Source: UMGS1696 sp045643285
GTDB lineage: Bacteria > Bacillota > Clostridia > Oscillospirales > CAG-272
Assembly: GCA_045643285.1 (NCBI GenBank)
Contig: JAZUKN010000097.1
Coordinates: 51,462 to 115,461, forward strand
Direction: 5' to 3'
Length of the DNA stretch: 64,000 nt
Shown here: one piece after another, positions 40,739-51,368 of the stretch
Layout of the letters: every line of letters begins with the position of its first letter
Position numbering within the stretch: position 1 is the stretch's first letter
Notes under the pieces: model-generated
What the model was told of the DNA's origin: nothing
Seen by the model: only the letters and a program-made list of their open reading frames with translations
The model's database searches: none
Position numbers and translations under genes: made by a program

Positions 40739-43222
40739 ATGAATCAGGCATATAACAGGACAGACAGAAAAACGACTGTCGCCGTAAAATGGATATTCGT
40801 AATAATTGTTGCGGCATTCATGATAGTTGTCGGTCGGCTCGCGTTTCTTCAGCTGAAGAATCACGACACATACCAGGCGTACGTCCTCAATCAGCTCACG
40901 AAACAGCAAGAGGTCACGCCGACGCGCGGGCTTATCACCGACCGCAACGGCGAGATACTTGCGACAAACAAGACCGTTTACGACGTTATCCTTTCCCCGG
41001 ATGACATAAAAAGAAGAATGGACGAAAACGAAGCCGCAAACTCCGACAAGGACGCAAAGAACGACGTACATTATCACTACACCGATGAGCAGTTCGGTAT
41101 AGACTATACGGGCGACGATCTCGATGACATGATCGCGGATGTACTCTCAAAGTATCTTGTAATGGAGAAGAGCAAGATCTACGAAAAAGCCGTCAGACAT
41201 AAAGAAAACGGTCAGTATTATATGTACTCTCTCATAAAAAACAACGTTGAGAGCGACATCGCCGACAGGATCAACCTGTTTATTGCACAGTTTGACTTAA
41301 AGAAGCAGATCTACTTCGTCGCAGGCTCGAAAAGATACTATCCGTACGGAGACCTCGCGTGCCACGTTATAGGCTTCACGAACTCGAACGGCGTAGGTAT
41401 CTACGGAATAGAGGCGTATTACAATAACGTTCTCGAGGGAACGAGCGGTAAATACATCCTTGCGCAGGACGCGAGAAACAACGATATGCCGTTTGAATAT
41501 GAACGCTTCATCGACGCGCAGGACGGCAATACGATCAGACTTACTATCGACATCTACATTCAGAAAGAGCTTGAAAATCAGCTCGAGAAGACATTTTACG
41601 AATCGGGAGCCGACAACCGCGTTTGCGGAATCGTAATGGACAGCGACACCGCAGAAGTGCTTGCCATGGCTACTTATCCGTCGTTCGATCTCAACGATCC
41701 GTACACGCTTGATGAGTGGTCGCAGTCAAAGCTCGACGCAAATGAGCTTTCGTACGACTCCGTTCAGTTCCTTGTAAAATACCTCAAGTCTTCCGGTTTC
41801 TCGGCAGATAAAATCGAAGACCTTACGGGAGATATTCAGGGCAAAAAACTTACACCCAAAGCGAATAAGGAAGACGACGACGGCGCGTACGAATACCTGA
41901 AAAGAGCGTACCAGTACCAGATGTGGAACAACAAATGTACGACGGAAACCTATGAACCGGGTTCCACCTTCAAGGTCATCACGACCGCCATGGCGTTTGA
42001 AGAAAACGTAATAGACGAAAAAACACCGTTCAGCTGTTACGGCTCATATACTGTCCCGGGTTGGTCGCATCCTATCGCCTGCGCGAACTCCCACGGACAC
42101 GGTAAGGATTTTCCGTTCGAGTACGGACTCCAGCAGTCCTGCAACCCGACTTTGATGCAGGTCGCCGAAAGAATAGGCAGGGAACGATTCTACTACTACT
42201 TCGGCGCGTTCGGCTATAAAGAAAAAACGGGCATCGACCTTCCCGGTGAGATCGGCTCTATATATAATTCATACGAAGATTTCAATAACGTCTCGCTTGC
42301 CGTTTATTCGTTCGGTCAGACTTTCAAGGTCACGCCGATACAACAGCTCCGCGCACTTACGGCAGTTGCAAACGGCGGAACATTGCTCACGCCTCACCTC
42401 ATGAAAGATATACTCGACGGCGACGGAAATGTTATCCAGTCTTACGAAGCCGACGAGATAAGAGAAGTCGTGAGCGAAAACACCTGCTCACGTATAGCGA
42501 AAATACTCGAAGAGGGCGTAAGAACGGACGGCGCGGCAAAGAACGCATACGTCAAAGGCTTCCGCGTTGCCGCCAAGACCGGCACATCCGAAAAACGGGA
42601 CGAATACGACGAATTCGGCAACAGACCGTACAGAGTCGGCTCGACTGCCGCGTTTGCACCGTCGGACGATTCGAAAGTGTCCGCACTGATCATGGTTGAC
42701 AAACCGCTCGGCGGACCTGTCTACGGCGGAACGGTAGCGGCACCGTATATCTCGAATCTTCTCAACACGATTCTGCCGTACGTCGGAGTGGAACCGGAGT
42801 ACACCGCAGATGAGCTTGCCGGACTTGACGAAACAGTGTCCTACTACATCGGCTCGACTGTTAAAAGCGTAAAAGACAGCCTGCAATGGAGTTCGTTCGG
42901 TTACGAAATAGTCGGAAACGGCGACGTTGTTACCGCACAGGTGCCTGCGGCAGGTGCGAAGATCTCGAAGGACTCCGGCATACTGCTTCTCTATACCGAG
43001 AACACAGAACCGGCGAAGGATGTTGTCGTTCCGGACTTCCTCCAGATGAACGCATATAACGCAAACAACATCGGAGTGGCTCATGGGCTCAACCTCAACT
43101 TTGTCGGCGCGATAAACGGCTCAACGGCAACGGTGATCGGTCAGTCGATACCTGCAGGAACATCCGTACCGCGCGGAACGGTAGTTGAAATTGAACTGAG
43201 ACACCTCGACGGACTCGATTAA
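40739..43222 (+). CDS. class B penicillin-binding protein (FtsI/SpoVD type) with PASTA domains
   Basis: An 827-residue transpeptidase. One N-terminal helix (about 16-38), a PBP dimerisation domain containing TRGLITDRNG, the transpeptidase with Ser409 (STFK), Ser467 (SCN) and Lys613 (KTG), then two PASTA repeats (about 690-760 and 761-823). It cross-links septal peptidoglycan; PASTA domains are typical of Firmicutes FtsI/SpoVD. Which of division or spore-cortex synthesis it serves is open, since only one such gene is in the cluster. The ribosome site (AAGGG) is weak and 12 bases away. Confidence 0.94.
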   Translation: MNQAYNRTDRKTTVAVKWIFVIIVAAFMIVVGRLAFLQLKNHDTYQAYVLNQLTKQQEVTPTRGLITDRNGEILATNKTVYDVILSPDDIKRRMDENEAANSDKDAKNDVHYHYTDEQFGIDYTGDDLDDMIADVLSKYLVMEKSKIYEKAVRHKENGQYYMYSLIKNNVESDIADRINLFIAQFDLKKQIYFVAGSKRYYPYGDLACHVIGFTNSNGVGIYGIEAYYNNVLEGTSGKYILAQDARNNDMPFEYERFIDAQDGNTIRLTIDIYIQKELENQLEKTFYESGADNRVCGIVMDSDTAEVLAMATYPSFDLNDPYTLDEWSQSKLDANELSYDSVQFLVKYLKSSGFSADKIEDLTGDIQGKKLTPKANKEDDDGAYEYLKRAYQYQMWNNKCTTETYEPGSTFKVITTAMAFEENVIDEKTPFSCYGSYTVPGWSHPIACANSHGHGKDFPFEYGLQQSCNPTLMQVAERIGRERFYYYFGAFGYKEKTGIDLPGEIGSIYNSYEDFNNVSLAVYSFGQTFKVTPIQQLRALTAVANGGTLLTPHLMKDILDGDGNVIQSYEADEIREVVSENTCSRIAKILEEGVRTDGAAKNAYVKGFRVAAKTGTSEKRDEYDEFGNRPYRVGSTAAFAPSDDSKVSALIMVDKPLGGPVYGGTVAAPYISNLLNTILPYVGVEPEYTADELAGLDETVSYYIGSTVKSVKDSLQWSSFGYEIVGNGDVVTAQVPAAGAKISKDSGILLLYTENTEPAKDVVVPDFLQMNAYNANNIGVAHGLNLNFVGAINGSTATVIGQSIPAGTSVPRGTVVEIELRHLDGLD

Positions 43223-43285
43223 CGAAAAAGACACCGAAAACAAAGGACGAACAAACATTATTTACAATGTTTTCGGAGGTTTTCT

Positions 43286-44812
43286 GTGATAGGGCAGAAA
43301 GATTTGTTTTCGGGATGCAAAATAAGCGGAATATCGGACGGACTCACGTTCACGGGGATATCGTCCGATTCGCGCAGAGCAAAAAAAGGCGACCTCTTCA
43401 TCTGTCACCGCGGACTTCACCGCGACGGCAGAGAGTACGCCCGTGAAGCAACCGAAAAAGGTGCGGCGGCTGTTCTTTCCGATTCCGCACTCGACGGAAT
43501 TGCACCGGAGAAGCAGTTTTTCACCGACGACACAAGGCTCGCGGAATCGTTTCTCTGGCATAACTTCACCGGAAAAGCCGCCGACAGAATGAAAACCGTC
43601 GCTGTTACGGGAACTGCCGGGAAATCGTCAGTCGTATTCCTTGTTCGTGATATTCTCCGAGCGGCAGGGCATAAGGTCGGAGTGATCTCCACAGTGAAAA
43701 CACTGTCCGGAGACGAAGAAATCTCACTCGGCGAATGCGGCGGCTCGTCGGTTGCCGATATTGCAGGGGCTATGACGACGCCCGATCCCGAATATTTCTT
43801 CGGTGCGGTAAAGAGAATGGCTGACGACGGATGCGATGTGCTTCTCTACGAGGCGTCGTCGCAGGGTATAGCGCTTAAAAAGACTTCCGCCGTCACGAAC
43901 GATATTGCGGTTTTCACAAATCTGTCTCCCGAACATCTCGACGCGCACGGGACTATGGAAAACTACTTCGCGGCAAAGGCAGAGCTTATGAAAACCTCGC
44001 GCCGCGCCGTGATAAACGCCGACGATCCGTATATCAGCCGACTGTACGAAATGTACTCCGATAAAGAGATAACACGCTGTACGATGCAGAATGCCGACGC
44101 GGAAATATACGGTGTAAACCGCAAAACGCACGGCGAGCGAGGGCAGGAATATTTCTTCCTCTCGGACAGCGCGGTGTTCAGGCTCAAAACTCCGCTCGTC
44201 GGACTTTATTCGGCTTATAACACGCTTGAAGCGGCGGCGTCGGCTGTTCTTCTAGGAGTCGATCCGATGACAGTCCGCGACGCACTCCGTGATTCACAGG
44301 GCGCGGACGGACGGATGACGAAAGTCTCGACAGGTATCCGCTCACTCGACGAAAAAAGCGACATTTCGGTGTATATCGACTACGCGCATACACCCGAATC
44401 ACTCCGCTCTGTTATCACGACGGCACGGGAAACGGGTGAGAGAATTACAGTTCTCTTCGGATGCGGCGGCGACAGAGACAAATCAAAGCGCGCGCCTATG
44501 GGAAAGATCGCCTCGGAATACGCCGACCGCGTGATCGTGACGAGCGATAATCCGAGAAACGAAGACCGCGCCGCAATAATCTCCGACATTCTCGACGGCG
44601 TGGACAAATCGAAAGACTACGCCGTGATCCCCGACAGACGCGCGGCGACAGAATATGCGATAATGACGGCACAGAGCGGCGAAACGGTACTCCTGTGCGG
44701 CAAGGGACACGAAAAATACGAAATAACGGCGGACGGCAAGCATCCGTATGATGAATACGCGATAGCGTCGGACGCACTCGGTGAAAGAATAAAAAAGAAA
44801 ACGAACGAATGA
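43286..44812 (+). CDS. murE: UDP-MurNAc-L-Ala-D-Glu--meso-DAP ligase
   Basis: A 508-residue MurE. ATP site VTGTAGKSSVV, carbamylated-Lys region, and the substrate motif DNPRNED, whose Arg is typical of meso-diaminopimelate enzymes. It adds the third residue of the stem peptide. It starts with GTG at 43286 after GGAGG. The cell wall is thus probably DAP-type. Confidence 0.94.
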   Translation: MIGQKDLFSGCKISGISDGLTFTGISSDSRRAKKGDLFICHRGLHRDGREYAREATEKGAAAVLSDSALDGIAPEKQFFTDDTRLAESFLWHNFTGKAADRMKTVAVTGTAGKSSVVFLVRDILRAAGHKVGVISTVKTLSGDEEISLGECGGSSVADIAGAMTTPDPEYFFGAVKRMADDGCDVLLYEASSQGIALKKTSAVTNDIAVFTNLSPEHLDAHGTMENYFAAKAELMKTSRRAVINADDPYISRLYEMYSDKEITRCTMQNADAEIYGVNRKTHGERGQEYFFLSDSAVFRLKTPLVGLYSAYNTLEAAASAVLLGVDPMTVRDALRDSQGADGRMTKVSTGIRSLDEKSDISVYIDYAHTPESLRSVITTARETGERITVLFGCGGDRDKSKRAPMGKIASEYADRVIVTSDNPRNEDRAAIISDILDGVDKSKDYAVIPDRRAATEYAIMTAQSGETVLLCGKGHEKYEITADGKHPYDEYAIASDALGERIKKKTNE

Positions 44813-44827
44813 AAAACGGAGGACGGC

Positions 44828-46261
44828 ATGAGCATTCGGCTGAAACTCAAGAAATACACTGCAAAAGAAATCGCAGAGATAACGGGCGGACGGCTCGAAG
44901 AATATAACGGCGGAGAGAATAGACCGCAGAACGCCGTCGCAATCGACTCACGCGACACAGGCGACGGGATTATATTCTCGGCAATAATCGGCGAGAGAGC
45001 GAACGGAAACGACTTTATCCCGTCAGCAATAGAGAATGGCTCGCGTGTGTTCATCTGCCGGAACGTCCCCGATGAAGCGAAAAACAGAACGGAACCGTTT
45101 TCGGCAGTCATCGTTGAAGATACAGTAAAAGCACTCGGTTCTCTCGCGTCGGACTGCCGCAAATACTCCCGCGCAAAATTCGTCGGAGTTACGGGAAGCG
45201 TCGGCAAGACAACGACAAAGGAATTTATCTCGTCCGTCGCGTCGGCAGGCTTCAGAACATATAAGACAGAGGGCAACTATAACAGCCTCATCGGTCTTCC
45301 ACTTACCGTTCTCGGTGTGGAGCCGGACGCGGAAGTCGTCGTCCTTGAAATGGGTATGTCGAATCTCGGTGAGATAGAGTTCATGTCGAAGATAGCTCGC
45401 CCGGATATGGCGGTTATAACGACTATCGGCACGTCGCACCTCGAATCTCTCGGAACGCGCGAGAATATCTGCCGCGCAAAAATGGAGATCCGCGCAGGAC
45501 TCGGCGAAAACGGAACGCTTATCCTGAACGGCGACGATCCTTTCCTCACCGACGCCGCAAAATCGCTTGAAAAAAAGCCGACGTTCTTCGCTCAGCACTC
45601 TCCGACAGCCGATTACCGCGCCGTCAACATCAGAGTAAAAGACGACGGAACGGTGTTCGATCTCCTCTATAACGGAAAAGCCGTAACGAACGTTGAAATA
45701 CCCGTTCTTGGTAAGCATAACGTCAATAACGCGCTCGTCGGATACGCAGTCGGCGTAAGCCTCGGAATGACCGACGATCAGATAAAACGCGGACTGAAAT
45801 CTTTCGTCAACGTAGATAAACGGCAGAAGATTTACGACGTCGGAGGGCTTACGGTCATCGACGACTGCTACAACGCAAGTCCGGAATCAATGCGCGCGGC
45901 TATCGACGTTCTCTCGGCTCTCGCAATAAAGAAAAAGCAAAAGCCTGCCGCACTGCTCGGCGATATGCTTGAGCTCGGTAAGGATTCAAGACTGATGCAC
46001 GATCAGATCGGTGCATACGCCGCACAGAACGGAGTCGAAAAGCTCTTCTGCTATGGCAAAAATGCCGACGTGATCGCCGAAGCCGCGATAAAAGGCGGAA
46101 TCAGAGCAGAGAACGTTTTCGTCTCGGTAGACACGAAAAAGCCTGAGACAATGGCTGAAATGATACACTCGGCTGTTGACGGTGAATATATCCTGCTCGT
46201 CAAGGCAAGCCGCGGAGTTGCCGCCGAAAACGTCATTGAAGCACTGAAAAATATAAAGTAA
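44828..46261 (+). CDS. murF: UDP-MurNAc-tripeptide--D-Ala-D-Ala ligase
   Basis: A 477-residue MurF. ATP site GVTGSVGKTTTKEF, TEGNYNSLIGLPLT, LEMGMSNLGEI, LGKHNVNNAL and DDCYNASPESM are the family motifs. It adds D-Ala-D-Ala to the tripeptide. GGAGG lies before the ATG, 15 bases after murE. Confidence 0.96.
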   Translation: MSIRLKLKKYTAKEIAEITGGRLEEYNGGENRPQNAVAIDSRDTGDGIIFSAIIGERANGNDFIPSAIENGSRVFICRNVPDEAKNRTEPFSAVIVEDTVKALGSLASDCRKYSRAKFVGVTGSVGKTTTKEFISSVASAGFRTYKTEGNYNSLIGLPLTVLGVEPDAEVVVLEMGMSNLGEIEFMSKIARPDMAVITTIGTSHLESLGTRENICRAKMEIRAGLGENGTLILNGDDPFLTDAAKSLEKKPTFFAQHSPTADYRAVNIRVKDDGTVFDLLYNGKAVTNVEIPVLGKHNVNNALVGYAVGVSLGMTDDQIKRGLKSFVNVDKRQKIYDVGGLTVIDDCYNASPESMRAAIDVLSALAIKKKQKPAALLGDMLELGKDSRLMHDQIGAYAAQNGVEKLFCYGKNADVIAEAAIKGGIRAENVFVSVDTKKPETMAEMIHSAVDGEYILLVKASRGVAAENVIEALKNIK

Positions 46262-46285
46262 TCACTGAAAACAAAGGAAAAGAAA

Positions 46286-47281
46286 ATGATATTTGTCGCC
46301 ACACTGGTTATAGTATTCATTCTTACGGTACTGATTCTGAAAAAGCTCATTCCCGTACTGAAAAGCAAGAAAATGGGACAGCCCATTTACGAGATCGGTC
46401 CGAGATGGCATAAGAGTAAAGAGGGAACGCCGACTATGGGCGGACTCGGATTTATAATCCCGTCTGTTGTCGTCGGAGGTGCAGGCGCGGCGGCTATCGC
46501 GCTGACTGACGGAATAAAAACCGCACTTCCGCTCATTCTCACACTCGCTCTCGGACTTGCCGGAGGACTGATCGGTGTTGTCGATGACAGGGCAAAGCTC
46601 CGTAAAAAGCAGAACGAAGGACTGACCGCACCGCAGAAATTCATACTTCAGACGGTCGTTTCCGCGCTGTATCTCTTCGGAATGACGCTCGTCTGCGGAA
46701 CGAATACCGAACTCTATATCCCGTTTGCCGATATAACGGTCGACCTCGGAATTTTCTATTACATAATAGCGATGCTTCTCCTCACGGGAGTGATCAACAG
46801 CGTAAATCTCACGGACGGCATCGACGGACTGTGCTCAAGCGTAACGCTTGTGGTCGGCGCATTCTTCACGGTAGTTGCATTTTTTGCAGGTGAAGCAGTC
46901 GACGCCGGACTTGCAGAGATCGGTGCGGTGCTTATCGGAGCGTGCGCGGGATTTCTCGTTTATAACTTCTATCCTGCTCGCGTCTTTATGGGCGACACAG
47001 GCTCGCTATTCCTCGGCGGACTTGTCATCGGCGGCGCATTTATGATGAGAAATCCGCTTATTGTAGTCATCTACGGTATTGTTTATATAATCGAAACCGC
47101 GTCCGTTATCCTCCAGGTAGGATTTTTCAAGCTGACTCACGGAAAGCGGCTCTTTAAGATGAGCCCGATTCATCACCACTTTGAGCAGTGCGGCTGGTCG
47201 GAGATAAAAATAGTTGTCGTCGCGTCGCTGATCACTGTGGCGGCGTCGGCAGTTGCATATTTCTTCGGACTCGCCGGTTAA
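46286..47281 (+). CDS. mraY: phospho-MurNAc-pentapeptide transferase
   Basis: A 331-residue MraY with about ten helices. Catalytic motifs are present: GTPTMGGLGF, VDDRAKLRKKQNEGL, NLTDGIDGL, FMGDTGSLFLGG and SPIHHHFEQCGWSE. It makes lipid I. It follows murF by 24 bases. Confidence 0.97.
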   Translation: MIFVATLVIVFILTVLILKKLIPVLKSKKMGQPIYEIGPRWHKSKEGTPTMGGLGFIIPSVVVGGAGAAAIALTDGIKTALPLILTLALGLAGGLIGVVDDRAKLRKKQNEGLTAPQKFILQTVVSALYLFGMTLVCGTNTELYIPFADITVDLGIFYYIIAMLLLTGVINSVNLTDGIDGLCSSVTLVVGAFFTVVAFFAGEAVDAGLAEIGAVLIGACAGFLVYNFYPARVFMGDTGSLFLGGLVIGGAFMMRNPLIVVIYGIVYIIETASVILQVGFFKLTHGKRLFKMSPIHHHFEQCGWSEIKIVVVASLITVAASAVAYFFGLAG

Positions 47282-47308
47282 ACTGAAATTAACGTAAAGG
47301 AGCACGGC

Positions 47309-48859
47309 ATGAACAATCAGAATAACCCGAACGGTCAGAGCCGTGCGAGACGCAGACCTGACGAGGTCGGCAGGACAAATACAGTCAACCGCACTGTACC
47401 GAGACAGAACCCGGTCCCGCAGTACAGGCAGGGAAATCCCGGACAGCAAAGACCTTCAGACGGGCAGAGAAGACAGAACCCTACGTCAAGCGGTGTCGGA
47501 TATAACTTCCGCAGTGGAGTACCGCGTAATTCCGGTTCATACGGCAAACAGATGACTCCGCAGAGAAGCGTCACCGCGCTTACCGAAAGAGAAAAGGTCG
47601 AGCCGAAGCAGACGAGTCTCACTTCGCTCAGAAAAGCAGAGAACAAACGTCAGCTTGAAGAGAGAAAAGAGCGCGAATGGCAGAAAGACATAGTCAGAGT
47701 AAAGGGCAAGATCGACTACGTTCTTCTCGGCATCATAATCGTGTTGCTCGTTCTCGGAACGGTAGCTGTTTTCAGCGCAAGTTATCCGTTCGCAATCCAA
47801 AGAATGGGAAGCGGAACGTACTTTATCATACAGCAGCTCAAGTTTTTGCTTCTCGGAACAGCCGCAATGGTCGGTATGATCTTTCTTCCGATAAAGTTTT
47901 ATAAGAAGTGGGCGCCGATCGCCGCGTATATCATCTCAGCCGGATGCCTTGTGGTGGTACTGTTCACCGGAAACAAGGTCGGCGAAGCACAACGCTGGCT
48001 TGATCTCGGATTTTTCAGTGTTCAGCCGTCGGAGCTGATGAAGATATCTCTCGTGCTTATCCTCGCATGGTACGCCGATAAATACGAAACCAAAATGAAA
48101 GAGCTTGACTTCGGTTGGCTCAGTTTCCGCTGGAATACATTGTATCCGTTCCTTATCCTCGGTTTTGCGTGCTTCCTCGTTCTTATCGGAAAGCACCTTT
48201 CGGGAACGATAATCGTCGGGATGATCGGATTCTTCGTTCTCATCGTCGCAGGATGCAAAAAGCTGTGGCTTGCCGCATCGTGCGCCTCAGTCGGAATACC
48301 GGCAGTCGTGCTGTTTTTGATCCGTAACCCTTATGCGTGGAGAAGAATCACGACCTTTGCCGACGAAAACGCCGACAAGCTCGACGAGCTTTACCAGACC
48401 ACGCAGAGCCTTTACGCCATAGGAAACGGCGGACTCGCAGGCGTCGGACTCGGCGAGAGCATACAGAAGCACGGCTACCTCGACGCATCCCATACGGACT
48501 TCATTTTCTCCGTGTGGTGCGAAGAAACGGGCTTTATCGGTGCGGTAGTGCTTATCCTGCTCTTCATCCTGTTCGTGTGGAGAGGATACACCGTAGCGAT
48601 CAAAGCACCGGACAGATTCACGATGCTGACAGCGTTCGGCATAACGACTCACGTCGGAATCCAGGCGTTCCTCAATATGATGGTGTCGTCCGACATAATC
48701 ATGAACACCGGTATTCCGCTTCCGTTCTTCTCGTATGGCGGATCGTCGCTCGTGGTGCTGATGTTTGAAATGGGTATTCTGCTCTCGATCTCGCGGCAGT
48801 CATATAAAAAGAAAAAAGACCTTGAGCGAGAAGAAATGCTGAGACGAGCCGGAATGTAA
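47309..48859 (+). CDS. ftsW: SEDS peptidoglycan polymerase FtsW/SpoVE
   Basis: A 516-residue SEDS protein. The first ~130 residues are disordered and rich in Gln, Arg, Asn and Pro, far longer than in usual FtsW (~400 residues in all); then ten helices with AQRWLDLGFFSVQPSE, KHLSGTIIV, YQTTQSLYAIGNGGLAGVGLG and GIPLPFFSYGGSS. It polymerises septal glycan with the class B PBP. In this order murD, normally between mraY and ftsW, is missing. AAAGGAG lies before the start. Confidence 0.95.
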   Translation: MNNQNNPNGQSRARRRPDEVGRTNTVNRTVPRQNPVPQYRQGNPGQQRPSDGQRRQNPTSSGVGYNFRSGVPRNSGSYGKQMTPQRSVTALTEREKVEPKQTSLTSLRKAENKRQLEERKEREWQKDIVRVKGKIDYVLLGIIIVLLVLGTVAVFSASYPFAIQRMGSGTYFIIQQLKFLLLGTAAMVGMIFLPIKFYKKWAPIAAYIISAGCLVVVLFTGNKVGEAQRWLDLGFFSVQPSELMKISLVLILAWYADKYETKMKELDFGWLSFRWNTLYPFLILGFACFLVLIGKHLSGTIIVGMIGFFVLIVAGCKKLWLAASCASVGIPAVVLFLIRNPYAWRRITTFADENADKLDELYQTTQSLYAIGNGGLAGVGLGESIQKHGYLDASHTDFIFSVWCEETGFIGAVVLILLFILFVWRGYTVAIKAPDRFTMLTAFGITTHVGIQAFLNMMVSSDIIMNTGIPLPFFSYGGSSLVVLMFEMGILLSISRQSYKKKKDLEREEMLRRAGM

Positions 48860-48881
48860 CAGATAGAAAACGGAGTAAATT

Positions 48882-50018
48882 ATGAGAGTTATAATGACAG
48901 GCGGAGGCACGGGAGGACACGTTAATCCCGCACTTGCGATCGCAAACACGATAAAACAAAACGATCCGTCGTCGGAGATACTGTACGTCGGAACGGAGCA
49001 CGGGATCGAATCGAAACTCGTCCCGAAAGCCGGTTATCCGATAGAATTTATCGAAGTCAGGGGACTGAACCGTAAAAATCCGGCGGATAACTTCAAGGCG
49101 ATAAAAATGGCGGTAAAATCCGCAGTCCGCTCAAAGGAGATAATCAAAGACTTTAAGCCCGACATCGTCATCGGCACAGGCGGATACGTCTGCTGGCCTG
49201 TCGTAAGGGCGGCGGCGGATATGAAGATACCGACTGCACTGCACGAATCGAACGCCCTTGCGGGAGTCGCCGTAAAGATGCTCCAAAACTCGGTGGACAG
49301 AATTTATCTCAACTTCGAGAAGACGGGTGAAACGCTTACCTGCCCGAGAGAAAAGCTGATGCGCGTCGGAAATCCGCTGATGAAAGGCTTTTCGTCTCTT
49401 ACGCGCGAAGAAGCAAGAGCAAAGCTCGGTATCGACGAAAAGTATAAATACATACTTCTCTCATACGCAGGCTCAATGGGAGCCGAAAAAGTCAACGACG
49501 CAGTTCTCGCCGTGATGCGTGAGTTTACGTCAAAGCATCCCGAGGTATACCATATCCACGCAACGGGAGCAATCGAAAAAGAGCTTTGCACGTCGCAGTT
49601 CAGGGAAATGGGACTCGATAAGTCCGACAACATAGAGCTGTGCGAGTACATTTACGATATGCCCGTAAAAATGGCGGCGGCTGATCTAACGATAAACCGC
49701 GCAGGCGCGATGACAGTTTCGGAGCTTGCGATGACCGGCAAGAGCGCGATATTCATTCCGTCGCCGAATGTCGCGGAGAATCACCAGTACAAGAACGCGA
49801 AAGTTCTCGCAGATGCGGACGCTGCAGGACTGTTTGAAGAAAAAGACCTCACGGACGGCGCGAAACCGCTCGTCGAATGCGTCGGAAAGCTCCTCTCCCG
49901 TGACGGAGACGAAACGAGAGCGATGTGGAGCCGCAACGTCAGACAGTTCGCGGTGTCGGATTCAAACAAACTTATATATAACGATATAGTGAAGTTAGTG
50001 GAAAACAAAAAGAAGTAA
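48882..50018 (+). CDS. murG: UDP-GlcNAc--undecaprenyl-PP-MurNAc-pentapeptide transferase
   Basis: A 378-residue MurG. GGGTGGHVNPALAIA, GTGGYVCWPVVRAA, LHESNALAG and the donor-site NRAGAMTVSELAMTGK are present. It makes lipid II at the inner membrane face. It follows ftsW by 22 bases. Confidence 0.97.
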   Translation: MRVIMTGGGTGGHVNPALAIANTIKQNDPSSEILYVGTEHGIESKLVPKAGYPIEFIEVRGLNRKNPADNFKAIKMAVKSAVRSKEIIKDFKPDIVIGTGGYVCWPVVRAAADMKIPTALHESNALAGVAVKMLQNSVDRIYLNFEKTGETLTCPREKLMRVGNPLMKGFSSLTREEARAKLGIDEKYKYILLSYAGSMGAEKVNDAVLAVMREFTSKHPEVYHIHATGAIEKELCTSQFREMGLDKSDNIELCEYIYDMPVKMAAADLTINRAGAMTVSELAMTGKSAIFIPSPNVAENHQYKNAKVLADADAAGLFEEKDLTDGAKPLVECVGKLLSRDGDETRAMWSRNVRQFAVSDSNKLIYNDIVKLVENKKK

Positions 50019-50034
50019 AAACGGAGGCATTATC

Positions 50035-51192
50035 GTGGCACGGAATACAAGCTCTCGAGAAGAAAACATAATGTATGTGTTCGACAGAGTGCAGTCGAGA
50101 ACATCAAAGGAAATACAGATACTCCGTGAATACGGGTTTGAGATAAGAAGACAGGCGGATGCCGCGGCACACAGAACGGGAGAAAGACCGTTCGGCGGTG
50201 CGTTTGCCGAAGAGCAGATGAGACGCGCACGCCCGAAGAGAAATCCCGAAAACACCGTCCGTACTGACGGCGGCGGATATATCTACAGACCGCAGAGAAT
50301 GACGGGAAACGGCGGAGTACGTGTGGCGGCGGCAGAAAAAGCACCGCATTTCAGACTCGTGCTCGAAAAGATCGTCAACCTTATCGACAGCGTGGAAGAA
50401 CGCGCAAAGAACGACGAGAACGTCGCAAAACGGCGTGCGATCCTTGAAAAACGCTGGTCGGAGAACAAAAACAACGTAAAGCTCGCACTTCTTCTTGCAG
50501 TAGTGACAGCAGTTCTCTCGTTCGGGATATATAAGCTGTTCTTCGTCGTGAAGACAGTCGACGCAGGCGGCTCGCAGTTCTATTCGGCAAACGAGATCAT
50601 CGGCGCGTCGGGCATACAGTACGGCGAAAACTTATATTCGTTCTCCGCAAAAGAAGCCGAAGACAGCATCACGTTCCACTGCCCGTACATCAGAGAAGCC
50701 GAAGTCAGACGCACGATCCCGAAAACAGTCGGCATCTACACGGAAGACGACACGGCTGTATATTCGGCAAGTATATGGGGAGATACTGTTGAGCTGTCGG
50801 CGTCGCTCAAAGTCCTCGGAAAGACGACAACCGAAGAAGCGAGCGCAAAAGGGCTTGTATCTCTTGTGATACCCGAAGTAAAGTATTCGGTAGCAGGGCG
50901 GATTGTCGAGTTCCGTGACGAAAAGAGCGAACGCTTTGTACGCGATACACTGCGTACAGTCACCGAATCAAACGCGGCTGATAAGATAACATACATTGAT
51001 CTGTCCGACGAATACAATATTTTAATGGAAGCGGACGGACGATATTCGCTGAAGATCGGCGGCGAAAACGACCTCGGACTGAAGCTGAGAATGCTTTATA
51101 AGACGCTCACCGAGGGCGAATTCGATAAGTCACTTCCGGCGACTATCGACCTCACAACGGTCGGAGAAGCGTGCGTCAGATACGATTTCTGA
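50035..51192 (+). CDS. ftsQ: FtsQ/DivIB cell-division protein
   Basis: A 385-residue single-pass protein. A long basic cytoplasmic tail (1-~150) precedes one helix (about 157-176), a POTRA domain (VDAGGSQFYSANEIIGASGI...) and the FtsQ beta domain. It links early and late divisome proteins. It starts with GTG at 50035 after GGAGG. Assignment rests on topology, POTRA pattern and place between murG and ftsZ. Confidence 0.88.
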   Translation: MARNTSSREENIMYVFDRVQSRTSKEIQILREYGFEIRRQADAAAHRTGERPFGGAFAEEQMRRARPKRNPENTVRTDGGGYIYRPQRMTGNGGVRVAAAEKAPHFRLVLEKIVNLIDSVEERAKNDENVAKRRAILEKRWSENKNNVKLALLLAVVTAVLSFGIYKLFFVVKTVDAGGSQFYSANEIIGASGIQYGENLYSFSAKEAEDSITFHCPYIREAEVRRTIPKTVGIYTEDDTAVYSASIWGDTVELSASLKVLGKTTTEEASAKGLVSLVIPEVKYSVAGRIVEFRDEKSERFVRDTLRTVTESNAADKITYIDLSDEYNILMEADGRYSLKIGGENDLGLKLRMLYKTLTEGEFDKSLPATIDLTTVGEACVRYDF

Positions 51193-51264
51193 GAAAAATA
51201 AACGAAAATCACGCAAAAATTCGTGTAAAACGATCAATAATCCGATGTTTTTTACAGAAAACTA

Positions 51265-51293
51265 TTGCAAAACCTGATGAAATAATGTAAAAT
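51265..51293 (+). promoter_or_regulatory. candidate promoter of ftsZ
   Basis: TTGCAA (51265-51270) and TAAAAT (51288-51293), spacer 17, in the 176-base A+T-rich gap before ftsZ. Confidence 0.55.
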
Positions 51294-51368
51294 ATATCAT
51301 AGTGTATTGTTTTTACAGAAGAGAAGAAGCAAATAAAGAAATCGAAAATAAACAAGGAGGGCATCAGA

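Noticed and set aside
39890..41077. 395-codon antisense frame over ftsL and the PBP gene
   Set aside because: It spans the ends of three clear genes on the other strand and has no family features.
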